The notes beneath the pieces are model-generated. The model saw only the letters and a list, made by a program, of their open reading frames with translations. It was not told where the DNA came from and did not search any database. DNA of 19,972 nucleotides from assembly GCA_964372035.1 (NCBI GenBank), contig CAYJPK010000035.1:1-19972 (forward strand), read 5' to 3'. Position numbers and translations under genes: made by a program. This document shows, piece by piece, positions 14,117 to 19,972 of this stretch (positions within the stretch are counted from its first letter, which is position 1; every line of letters starts with the position of its first letter). Source of the DNA: CAYJPK01 sp964372035 (GTDB lineage Bacteria > Desulfobacterota > Desulfovibrionia > Desulfovibrionales > Desulfovibrionaceae).

Positions 14117-14605
14117 ATGAGTACTTGCCCTTGTTGTTCAGGCTTAGAGTTTGAAAAATGTTGTAAAAATTATATTGATGGCACTGAGTATGCCCCTACT
14201 GCTGAAAAATTAATGCGTGCACGTTATGCTGCACACAGTCTTGGAATGTATGACTATTTGCAAACTTCCAGCACACCACAAGCTAATGAAGAAGTAAATT
14301 GGGACGAGCTTAAAACTTGGTCATCATCTGTTGACTGGGTTGGTCTTGAAATTTTAGGTACTGAAAAAGGTACTGAAAACGATACAAGCGGCATGGTGCA
14401 TTTTGTTGCACATTTTACTCACCAAGGTATGCCACAAGAACACCGTGAAATCAGCTTCTTTAGCAAAGATGATGCTGGACACTGGCTTTATGTTGATGGT
14501 GAAATGGAACGTCAAGAACCAGTTCGCCGTGAAAATCCAAAAGTAGGACGCAATGACCCTTGCACTTGTGGTAGTGGTAAAAAATTCAAAAAATGTTGCG
14601 GTTAA
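14117..14605 (+). CDS. ychJ: YchJ-like SEC-C motif protein
   Basis: This 162-residue protein has SEC-C zinc-binding motifs at both ends: CPCCSGLEFEKCC near the N-terminus and NDPCTCGSGKKFKKCCG at the C-terminus. Between them lies an NTF2-like segment typical of the YchJ family (ARYAAHSLGMYDYLQ, FVAHFTHQG, REISFFSKDDAGHWLYVDG). The same zinc motif ends the SecA ATPase, where it contacts SecB and ribosomes. The role of YchJ proteins is not established, so I give none. The ATG at 14117 is 7 bases after AGGAG and is preferred over the in-frame TTG at 14114. The gene stands alone between an extended -10 promoter and a terminator. Confidence 0.9.
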   Translation: MSTCPCCSGLEFEKCCKNYIDGTEYAPTAEKLMRARYAAHSLGMYDYLQTSSTPQANEEVNWDELKTWSSSVDWVGLEILGTEKGTENDTSGMVHFVAHFTHQGMPQEHREISFFSKDDAGHWLYVDGEMERQEPVRRENPKVGRNDPCTCGSGKKFKKCCG

Positions 14606-14639
14606 TTTTTTAAGCGAATAGTTCTTACTATAGCTCATA

Positions 14640-14695
14640 AAAGGCTATGTTTTACAGATTTATACTATTTAAATTTGTATAGCATAGCTTTTTTT
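14640..14695 (+). terminator. Intrinsic terminator after the ychJ-like gene
   Basis: GCTATG (14644-14649) pairs with CATAGC (14683-14688), extended by A/T pairs outside a one-base bulge. An inner stem of TATAC (14661-14665) with GTATA (14677-14681) sits inside. The outer stem is followed by a run of eight T. The long loop makes it less classical than the others, but the T-run and position support it. Confidence 0.6.
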
Positions 14696-14700
14696 ATGGC

Positions 14701-14729
14701 TTGTATTTTAATAAAAAAAACACTATACT
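14701..14729 (+). promoter_or_regulatory. Sigma-70-type promoter of the sigma-54 activator gene
   Basis: TTGTAT (14701-14706) and TATACT (14724-14729; five of six to TATAAT) are spaced by exactly 17 bases. The predicted start near 14736 leaves a leader of about 43 nt ending in the strong GAGGAGG ribosome binding site (14764-14770). This promoter overlaps any longer reading-frame extension, supporting the GTG start at 14779. Confidence 0.5.
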
Positions 14730-14778
14730 AAAATGTAGTTTATTTTTTATTAACACTTTTTTTGAGGAGGTTTTAGTT

Positions 14779-16266
14779 GTGAAACAGCTTGAAATACTTG
14801 AACATTTAAATCATGAAATTAAACAACTAAAAAGCTCAAAACTATATGCTACAAATCAAGAACTAGCTAATTTTGCCGATAATTTTGAAGTATTTTATAA
14901 CAACCACTACGATTATCAACAAATCTGCGATCATCTCTATGATGGCATTCATATTGCTGATGGAGAGGGCAAAGTTCTTTATATAAATGAAGCCTATACA
15001 AGAACAACTGGAATTGAACCAAATGAAATTGTTGGAAGAAAAGTGCAAGACATTGAGCGTGAAGGAATCCTATATAAGGGATCAGTAACCGATAGTGTAT
15101 TAAAAACAAAAAAACGTGTTAATGCTGTAGCAAAAATTTTGAAAATCAATAAAGATGTTTTAATTACCGGTACACCAATTTTTGATGAGCATGATAATTT
15201 GCAATTAGTAGTATGCAATACACGTGACTTTTCCGAATTAAAACAAATGGAAGAACGCCTCAGCCTTATGGCAAAAGAACAGGAAAAAGCTAATGAAGAA
15301 CTTGCATATTTAAGGCATCAACAACAAGGTGAAGGCAAGCTTGTATTTCGTAGTCAGGCTATGCAAGAAGTTATGCAAAGCATTGCTACAGTTTCTAAGA
15401 CTAATGTCAATATATTAATTACAGGTGAATCAGGAACAGGAAAAGAGTTGGTAGCTAATGAAATTTATCAGCAAGGTGCTAGAAACACTAAACCATTTAT
15501 TAAAGTTAATTGTGCTGCTATCCCAAACGAATTACTAGAATCTGAGCTGTTTGGCTATGAACAAGGGGCTTTTACTGGTGCAAGGCAAAAAGGCAAGATG
15601 GGCATGTTTGAACTTGCAGATAAGGGCGTTATTTTACTTGATGAAATTGGTGACATGCCACTTCAACTTCAAACAAAGCTTTTACGAGTTATTCAGCAAA
15701 GAGAAATTGTTAAAATTGGAAGTACAAACCCAATTCCACTTGATATTCAAATAATAGCCTCAACTAATAAGGATTTATCAGAAGAAGTTCAAATTGGTAA
15801 TTTTAGAGAAGATTTATTTTATCGCTTAAATGTTTTTCCTATTGTTTTAAAACCATTGAAAGAGCGCAAAGAAGATATTTTACAATTAACTGAAATTTTC
15901 AGTAAAAGGTTTGGTAAAAAGTATGGCAAGAGCATAACAATTACTAATGATGCAAAAGATGTCATTGTAAACTATTCTTGGCCAGGTAATATCAGAGAGC
16001 TTGAAAACACACTAGAACGTGTTATAATTATTAGCAATTCAAATATTATTACTAAACTAAATATCTGTGCTACTCTTAATATTAATGAAAGCGCTACTAA
16101 TAGCCAAGTAGATAAAACACTAAAACAACAAATTGAAATATTTGAAAAAAATATTATAAATGAAACTTTAGAAAAAACGGGTTCGATTAGAAAAGCTGCT
16201 AAGATTTTAGGTGTTGACCACTCTACCCTATCAAAAAAACTCAAAAATTATAAATGCTGTACTTGA
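14779..16266 (+). CDS. Sigma-54-dependent transcriptional activator (PAS - AAA+ - Fis-type HTH)
   Basis: This 495-residue enhancer-binding protein should activate the sigma-54 promoter of the BKACE operon directly downstream. A helical N-terminus (1-45) leads to a PAS sensor domain (about 47-155), a short coiled-coil-like linker (155-182), and the AAA+ domain. That domain has Walker A GESGTGKE (216-223), the sigma-54-contacting GAFTGA loop (263-268) and Walker B ILLDEIGD (285-292). A Fis-type helix-turn-helix follows at the C-terminus (about 452-495, SIRKAAKILGVDHSTLSKKL). There is no phosphoreceiver domain, so the signal is probably a small ligand sensed by PAS rather than a kinase. The start is GTG at 14779, 8 bases after GAGGAGG; the frame extends upstream to 14701 but without a ribosome binding site. 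Paired CATGGTGA repeats in the next intergenic region are its likely targets. Confidence 0.92.
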   Translation: MKQLEILEHLNHEIKQLKSSKLYATNQELANFADNFEVFYNNHYDYQQICDHLYDGIHIADGEGKVLYINEAYTRTTGIEPNEIVGRKVQDIEREGILYKGSVTDSVLKTKKRVNAVAKILKINKDVLITGTPIFDEHDNLQLVVCNTRDFSELKQMEERLSLMAKEQEKANEELAYLRHQQQGEGKLVFRSQAMQEVMQSIATVSKTNVNILITGESGTGKELVANEIYQQGARNTKPFIKVNCAAIPNELLESELFGYEQGAFTGARQKGKMGMFELADKGVILLDEIGDMPLQLQTKLLRVIQQREIVKIGSTNPIPLDIQIIASTNKDLSEEVQIGNFREDLFYRLNVFPIVLKPLKERKEDILQLTEIFSKRFGKKYGKSITITNDAKDVIVNYSWPGNIRELENTLERVIIISNSNIITKLNICATLNINESATNSQVDKTLKQQIEIFEKNIINETLEKTGSIRKAAKILGVDHSTLSKKLKNYKCCT

Positions 16267-16282
16267 TTGCTGTTGAAATTTG

Positions 16283-16310
16283 TCACCACATGGTGATTTT
16301 TTTCACCATG
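16283..16310 (+). promoter_or_regulatory. Upstream activator site 1 of the BKACE operon
   Basis: CATGGTGA (16289-16296), six T, then TCACCATG (16303-16310) make a perfect 8-6-8 dyad. A third half-site TCACCA (16283-16288) abuts it. The centre is about 253 bp upstream of the predicted sigma-54 start. The hairpin it would form as RNA could also slow transcription leaving the activator gene, whose stop is 17 bases before it, but no clean T-run follows the outer stem. Confidence 0.6.
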
Positions 16311-16444
16311 CATGATATATTTTTAACTATATTTAAGGCATATAAAATTTTAATTCAATAAGTCATAAAGAATAAAGCCTCAACTATATTAAATGCTAAA
16401 TTTTTATAATTCATCTGCTCCTTCAATTTTCTTATTTAAAAAAA

Positions 16445-16466
16445 CATGGTGATTTTATTCACCACC
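16445..16466 (+). promoter_or_regulatory. Upstream activator site 2 of the BKACE operon
   Basis: CATGGTGA (16445-16452), TTTTAT, then TCACCACC (16459-16466) repeats the layout of site 1 with the same 6-base spacer; only the last two bases differ. The centre is about 97 bp upstream of the predicted start, a standard distance for an enhancer-binding protein. The two sites are exactly 156 bp apart, close to fifteen helical turns. Confidence 0.65.
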
Positions 16467-16526
16467 ACTCTACATTTCCTTCAACAATATTAATGTAACA
16501 TACTAATATAATAACATAAAAAAGTA

Positions 16527-16542
16527 TGGCATATTAATTGCT
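16527..16542 (+). promoter_or_regulatory. Sigma-54 promoter of the BKACE operon
   Basis: TGGCATATTAATTGCT has GG (16528-16529) and GC (16540-16541) separated by 10 bases, as required for sigma-54. Transcription should start near 16553, leaving a leader of about 47 nt before the BKACE start. The rest of the 16267-16599 spacer, apart from the two activator sites, is A/T-rich with no open frame or hairpin of note. Confidence 0.75.
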
Positions 16543-16599
16543 TTTTTATAAAAACTGCAAAATCAATAATTTGCAAGCATATTTTAAGGAGTAGTTAGT

Positions 16600-17439
16600 A
16601 TGAAAAAAACGATTATTACAGTTGCAACAACTGGTGCCTGGCCAAAAAAAGAAAACAACCCTAATGTTCCAATGACACCGCAAGAAATTGCTAACGAGGT
16701 CTACGATTCATGGAAAGCTGGTGCTGCTATTGCCCACTTACACATGCGTGATGATAATGGCAATGGCACAATGGACGTTAATAAGTTTCGTGAAACAGTA
16801 ACTCTTTTGCGTGAACAGCACCCTGATTGCGATATTGTTATTAATATGACGACCTCAGGTGATTTAAATGCTACTGATGAAACTCGCCAACTACACTTAA
16901 ATGAGCTACGTCCTGAAATGGCATCATACGATTGTGGTTCAATGAACTGGATGCATTCAGGCTTATTTTTAAATCCTCCTAAATTTTTGGAAGAACTTGG
17001 CACCAACATGCAAGAGTGGGGCGTGAAACCTGAAATCGAAGCTTTTGACCCTGGTATGATTGGTAACGCTGCATACTACCTTAAAAAAGGTGTTTTAAAA
17101 GCTCCTCTTCACTTTCAATTCTGCATGGGTTGCGCAAATGGTATCCCTGGCAGCATGAAAAACCTTGTATTTATGAAAGAAACAATGGACAGCCTTTGCC
17201 CTGGTTCAACTTGGAGCTGTTTTGGTGTTGGCAATACTGCAATGGAAATGCTTTATGGCACTATTGCAATGGGCGGACACGTAAGAGTTGGTATGGAGGA
17301 TAATGTTCTATATAGCAAGGGTGTTTTAGCAGAAAGCAATGCTCAGCTTGTAGCTCGTGCTGCTCGTGCAATTCGTGAATATGGAAACGAAGTTGCAACT
17401 CCAGCAGAAGCATGTGAAATCCTTGGTTTAAGAAAGTGA
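16600..17439 (+). CDS. Beta-keto acid cleavage enzyme (BKACE, DUF849 family)
   Basis: BKACE enzymes condense a beta-keto acid with acetyl-CoA and split the product to acetoacetate plus a new acyl-CoA. The founding member, Kce, acts on 3-keto-5-aminohexanoate in lysine fermentation; relatives act on dehydrocarnitine and other beta-keto acids. At 279 residues the length is typical. The zinc ligands are visible: H46 and H48 in AHLHMRD, and E233 in GGHVRVGMEDN, together with R229. The substrate cannot be read from sequence; a Cys-rich stretch FQFCMGCANG (173-182) lies in a region near the substrate pocket. It is the first gene of a sigma-54 operon with a dehydrogenase 7 bases downstream. Ribosome binding site AAGGAG is 8 bases before the ATG. 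Confidence 0.9.
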   Translation: MKKTIITVATTGAWPKKENNPNVPMTPQEIANEVYDSWKAGAAIAHLHMRDDNGNGTMDVNKFRETVTLLREQHPDCDIVINMTTSGDLNATDETRQLHLNELRPEMASYDCGSMNWMHSGLFLNPPKFLEELGTNMQEWGVKPEIEAFDPGMIGNAAYYLKKGVLKAPLHFQFCMGCANGIPGSMKNLVFMKETMDSLCPGSTWSCFGVGNTAMEMLYGTIAMGGHVRVGMEDNVLYSKGVLAESNAQLVARAARAIREYGNEVATPAEACEILGLRK

Positions 17440-17446
17440 GGTTGCT

Positions 17447-18397
17447 ATGATTAAAAATATTGCAGTTCTCGGTGCAGGTACTATGGGGCATGCAATTGCG
17501 CACTGCTTTGCCTTAGCCGATTACAAAGTCAATCTTTATGATATCAGTCAAGAAATGCTAGATATCGTAAATGATATTATGAAACAAGAGATGCAGTTTT
17601 TAGCTGATAATGGCATGATTAAAAATAGCGATATTGAGCGTGCCCTAAAAAATATTACACTCTTTAATGATATGGAAGAGGCAGCTAAGGACGCTGATTA
17701 TATAATTGAAGCCGCACCTGAAAATATGCAGTTAAAGCAAGAATTATTTGAAACTCTTGATAAATGCTGTAAACCAAGTGCCATTTTAGCTTCTAATACT
17801 TCTAGTTTACCGCTAAATGAAATGATGGCGAGAGTATCAGAAGAAAGAAAGAAAAATATGATGGTATGCCATTGGTATAACCCAGCTCATTTGATGCCAA
17901 TTGTTGAATTATCTGATTTTGGTAATACTTCAAAAGAAACATATGACACAGTTGAAGCAATTTACAAAAAAATCGAAAAACACACAGTTCGTGTAAAAAA
18001 AGATGTTCCTGGCTTAGTTGCAAACCGTATTCAGCAAGCAGTTGCACGTGAAGTTTTTTCAATCATGGAGCAAGGCATTGCTGAAGCAGTAGATGTTGAA
18101 AAGGCCTTAAAATTTGGTCCTGCCTTTAGATATGCAACAACTGGACAACTAACAGTTGCTGACATGGGCGGATTAGATATTTGGTGCACTGTTGGTGATA
18201 ACTTACTTAGTGCAATGGACGCTAGCAAAAAAGCAAACCCATTACTTCGTGAAAAAGTAGAACAAGGTAAACTTGGTATTAAATCTGGAGAAGGTTTCTT
18301 TAAATATCCAGCTGATAAAGTAGCTGAAATTAAAAATAATTTCTTCAAAAAACTTGTAATTCAGCTCAAAGCTAGCAAAAACTACGTTGAGGATTAG
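17447..18397 (+). CDS. 3-hydroxyacyl-CoA dehydrogenase-family NAD-dependent dehydrogenase
   Basis: This 316-residue protein has the two-domain layout of 3-hydroxyacyl-CoA, L-carnitine and L-gulonate dehydrogenases. The N-terminal Rossmann fold has the NAD loop GAGTMGHAIA (9-18). SNTSSL (116-121), the catalytic H142/E154 pair in CHWYNPAHLMPIVE, and the substrate-side VPGLVANR (187-194, N193) follow, then the helical C-terminal domain. It is coupled to the BKACE gene: 7 bases separate them and its ribosome binding site overlaps the BKACE stop. The pairing resembles carnitine catabolism, where a dehydrogenase of this family makes 3-dehydrocarnitine for a BKACE. Since an AtoE-type carboxylate carrier is the third gene, I infer oxidation of a free, anionic 3-hydroxy acid to the 3-keto acid cleaved by the BKACE. 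Activity on a CoA thioester remains possible. Confidence 0.85.
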   Translation: MIKNIAVLGAGTMGHAIAHCFALADYKVNLYDISQEMLDIVNDIMKQEMQFLADNGMIKNSDIERALKNITLFNDMEEAAKDADYIIEAAPENMQLKQELFETLDKCCKPSAILASNTSSLPLNEMMARVSEERKKNMMVCHWYNPAHLMPIVELSDFGNTSKETYDTVEAIYKKIEKHTVRVKKDVPGLVANRIQQAVAREVFSIMEQGIAEAVDVEKALKFGPAFRYATTGQLTVADMGGLDIWCTVGDNLLSAMDASKKANPLLREKVEQGKLGIKSGEGFFKYPADKVAEIKNNFFKKLVIQLKASKNYVED

Positions 18398-18404
18398 TTT
18401 TTGT

Positions 18405-18430
18405 ATAGTAATTTTATCTGAAATTACTAT
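18405..18430 (+). terminator. Hairpin after the dehydrogenase gene (weak terminator or processing site)
   Basis: ATAGTAATTT (18405-18414) and AAATTACTAT (18421-18430) form a perfect 10-bp, A/T-rich stem with a 6-nt loop, 7 bases after the stop codon. The sequence after it is CATTTTAAAA, a poor T-run. It may only partly terminate, or protect the 3' end of the two-gene message, lowering or separating expression of the transporter gene. Confidence 0.4.
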
Positions 18431-18486
18431 CATTTTAAAATACTATAATAGGAAAATTTTATATCGGTTATCGTTTAGTAATGCAT

Positions 18487-18511
18487 AATTATCTTAAATT
18501 AAAAGATAATT
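18487..18511 (+). promoter_or_regulatory. Inverted repeat in the leader of the transporter gene
   Basis: AATTATCTT (18487-18495) and AAGATAATT (18503-18511) form a perfect 9-bp dyad with a 7-base spacer. It ends 8 bases before the AAGGAG ribosome binding site of the transporter gene (18520-18525). It could be a protein operator or an RNA hairpin affecting translation. A TATAAT (18444-18449) lies upstream without a matching -35 hexamer, so a separate promoter for the transporter is possible but unproven. Confidence 0.35.
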
Positions 18512-18533
18512 TAAAAACCAAGGAGTTTGATTT

Positions 18534-19910
18534 ATGGCTAGTCAACAAAATGCTGTGCATTCAAAAGGAACAGCCTTATGGCGCATGAGCAAAAAATTTC
18601 AATTTGCTGCTGAAAAAATTATTCCAGATTCATTTGTATTCTGTTTAATATTAACATTTATCGTTTTTATTGCTGCTTTTATAGGTACTGATAAGGGTGC
18701 CATGGACTTAGTAAATTATTGGGCAAAGGGTCTTTGGACTCAACTATCATTTGCTATGCAAATGACACTCATGGTTATAGTTTGTGCAACAACGGCTAAG
18801 TCACCACAAGTAAAAGCACTTATGCTTAAACTAGCTAATTTTGTTAGTACGCCAACAGCTGCAATTATTCTTTTAATGGCTTTTGGTTATGTTTCAAGTT
18901 TTGTTAACTGGGCGTTTTGTACCATCATCACACCAATCCTTGCAATGCAACTTTCTAAAAATATCAAAGGCTTACACTTCCCAATGCTGCTTGCAGCTGG
19001 TTATACCACAATGATTATGGGACAATGCTTAGGACCTACAGCTTCAGTTTATGCTGTTATTGCAACAGAAGGTCATGCTTTTGCTAAAGAAATTGGTGTA
19101 ATCATGCAGGATCAAAGTGTTTATAACCCAATGAACGTAACTTTATGGTTCATCATGGCTACTGTATTTGTACTTATCGCCGTCTTTACTCGCCCACCTC
19201 TCGACGAACTTGTTGAATTTAAAAGCGACATTGATGATGCAGACAAAGACTATACAATAGCCAATGTTTCAACATTAGCAGATAAGTTAAATTCTAGCAA
19301 AATAATCATGTGGTTAGTTGGGCTCATGGGTCTAATGGCAATCACTTATTCTTTTGTGACAAAAGGATTTATGGGCTCATTATCAGTTACCTTTATTATC
19401 TTAGTCTTTATTACTGCAAACTGTTTCTTATATGGTACATCAAGAGCCTTTGTTGAAGCGCATAAAGACAATATGTTCTTATCATGTGAAATTGCAATAC
19501 AATTTCCATTCTACGGTGGCATCATGGGGCTTATGCAGTCTTCAGGGCTTGCCCAAATTATTGTTGCCTATATGGTCGCTGCTGCAAATGCTGATACTAT
19601 GCCAATTATGGTATTTTTATCTGCATCACTAGTTAACTTATTTATTCCGTCTCAAGGTGGTCAATGGATCGTTCAAGGTCCGCTAGTAATTGAAGCTGTT
19701 CAGCAAACTGGAGCAAATTTATTACACTGTATCAACGCCTTTGTTTACGGTGATGAAGCAACTAACTTGTTGCAACCACTCTATCTTATTCCGGCTTTAG
19801 CAGTTGTTGGTATGAAACTTAAAGATGCTTGGGGCTTCTGTGCATTTATTTGGGTTTTTTGGACTGTAATGTGCTGTTTAGGATTATACTTTATTCCAAT
19901 GATTGTTTGA
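18534..19910 (+). CDS. atoE: AtoE-family short-chain fatty acid transporter
   Basis: A 458-residue, highly hydrophobic integral membrane protein with about eleven to twelve predicted membrane segments, matching the AtoE/short-chain fatty acid transporter family in length and content. Family landmarks include AAEKIIPDSFVFCLILT near the start, SSFVNWAFCTIITPILA and the late FIPSQGGQWIVQGP segment, where relatives usually read PSGGGQW. A hydrophilic loop at about 225-260 (FKSDIDDADKDYTIAN) splits the two halves. AtoE proteins move short-chain carboxylates such as acetoacetate or butyrate across the inner membrane. In this operon it probably imports the 3-hydroxy or 3-keto acid substrate, or exports the acetoacetate made by the BKACE. 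Ribosome binding site AAGGAG is 8 bases before the ATG. A terminator follows 26 bases after the stop, so the operon ends here. Confidence 0.9.
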   Translation: MASQQNAVHSKGTALWRMSKKFQFAAEKIIPDSFVFCLILTFIVFIAAFIGTDKGAMDLVNYWAKGLWTQLSFAMQMTLMVIVCATTAKSPQVKALMLKLANFVSTPTAAIILLMAFGYVSSFVNWAFCTIITPILAMQLSKNIKGLHFPMLLAAGYTTMIMGQCLGPTASVYAVIATEGHAFAKEIGVIMQDQSVYNPMNVTLWFIMATVFVLIAVFTRPPLDELVEFKSDIDDADKDYTIANVSTLADKLNSSKIIMWLVGLMGLMAITYSFVTKGFMGSLSVTFIILVFITANCFLYGTSRAFVEAHKDNMFLSCEIAIQFPFYGGIMGLMQSSGLAQIIVAYMVAAANADTMPIMVFLSASLVNLFIPSQGGQWIVQGPLVIEAVQQTGANLLHCINAFVYGDEATNLLQPLYLIPALAVVGMKLKDAWGFCAFIWVFWTVMCCLGLYFIPMIV

Positions 19911-19936
19911 TAAATACTCTTAGCTAACCATTAACC

Positions 19937-19971
19937 AAAGGCATTGTAAGCCCTTAACTTACAATGCCTTT
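19937..19971 (+). terminator. Strong intrinsic terminator of the BKACE-dehydrogenase-transporter operon
   Basis: AAAGGCATTGTAAG (19937-19950) and CTTACAATGCCTTT (19958-19971) form a perfect 14-bp stem with a 7-nt loop. The stem ends in TTT one base before the window edge, so the T-run cannot be judged in full. The A-rich side lets it work in both directions if a gene converges from the right. Confidence 0.75.
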
Positions 19972-19972
19972 A

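Noticed and set aside
14354..14638. 94-codon minus-strand open frame opposite the ychJ-like gene
   Set aside because: It lies almost entirely antisense to a well-supported coding region, has no ribosome binding site that I can see, and its translation resembles no family.
14701..14778. 26-codon N-terminal extension of the sigma-54 activator
   Set aside because: The stretch contains the predicted promoter and the GAGGAGG ribosome binding site for the GTG at 14779, and its translation does not look like part of the protein.
16283..16296. TCACCA-CA-TGGTGA followed by T-run as a terminator of the activator gene
   Set aside because: A 2-base loop cannot fold as drawn, and the same half-sites recur 156 bp downstream in matching layout, which fits protein-binding sites better. 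Some effect on transcription is not excluded.
17447..18397. Naming the dehydrogenase as L-carnitine dehydrogenase
   Set aside because: The BKACE-dehydrogenase pair recalls carnitine catabolism, but no thioesterase or betaine/carnitine-type carrier is present and the transporter is of the carboxylate AtoE family.

Overview
The window is AT-rich (by eye roughly one third G+C). It reads as chromosome of an anaerobic, Gram-negative-type bacterium. The pieces pointing that way are an oxygen-sensitive indolepyruvate oxidoreductase, two sigma-54 promoters with a sigma-54 activator, a membrane-anchored TPR protein, and a glycogen locus built around a GT3 glycogen synthase fused to an alpha-glucan phosphorylase. 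This mix suits low-GC Desulfovibrionaceae or related Desulfobacterota. That placement is inference; I cannot exclude Deferribacterota-like lineages. I see no mobile element, tRNA, rRNA or CRISPR array.

Left part (about 87-3550, minus strand): iorA-iorB (indolepyruvate:ferredoxin oxidoreductase) ends at a terminator near the left edge. It is preceded by an upstream region with two perfect inverted repeats. Before it on the same strand lies a single gene for a membrane-anchored TPR protein with its own promoter and terminator.

Middle part (3597-13650, minus strand): a five-gene glycogen operon transcribed right to left from a sigma-70-type promoter near 13619-13648. Its order is glycogen debranching enzyme, GT4 glycosyltransferase, GH57 alpha-amylase-like protein, glycogen synthase-phosphorylase fusion, then GalU (UDP-glucose pyrophosphorylase), ending in a terminator at 3597-3627. 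GalU would supply UDP-glucose to the GT3 synthase. The phosphorylase half of the same polypeptide, with the debranching enzyme, would release glucose-1-phosphate. No ADP-glucose pyrophosphorylase or classical branching enzyme is in the window. The GH57 protein carries tyrosine where the family normally has its catalytic aspartate.

Intergenic region 13569-14116: the glycogen promoter faces left. Facing right are a very good sigma-54 promoter (GG-N10-GC) and, about 45 bases later, a strong intrinsic terminator. The predicted product is a roughly 60-nt RNA with two CU-rich stretches, one containing the anti-Shine-Dalgarno sequence CCUCCU. It is the best candidate here for an undescribed regulator. 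A separate extended -10 promoter then serves a ychJ-like gene.

Right part (14117-19972, plus strand): the ychJ-like gene and its terminator are followed by a PAS-AAA+-Fis sigma-54 activator (GTG start at 14779). Next comes a 333-base control region holding two copies of CATGGTGA-N6-TCACCA and a sigma-54 promoter. It drives a beta-keto acid cleavage enzyme (BKACE/DUF849), a 3-hydroxyacyl-CoA dehydrogenase-family protein and an AtoE-type short-chain fatty acid transporter, closed by a 14-bp terminator stem at the right edge. The block looks like a self-contained, inducible catabolic module for a short-chain 3-hydroxy or 3-keto acid of unknown identity.
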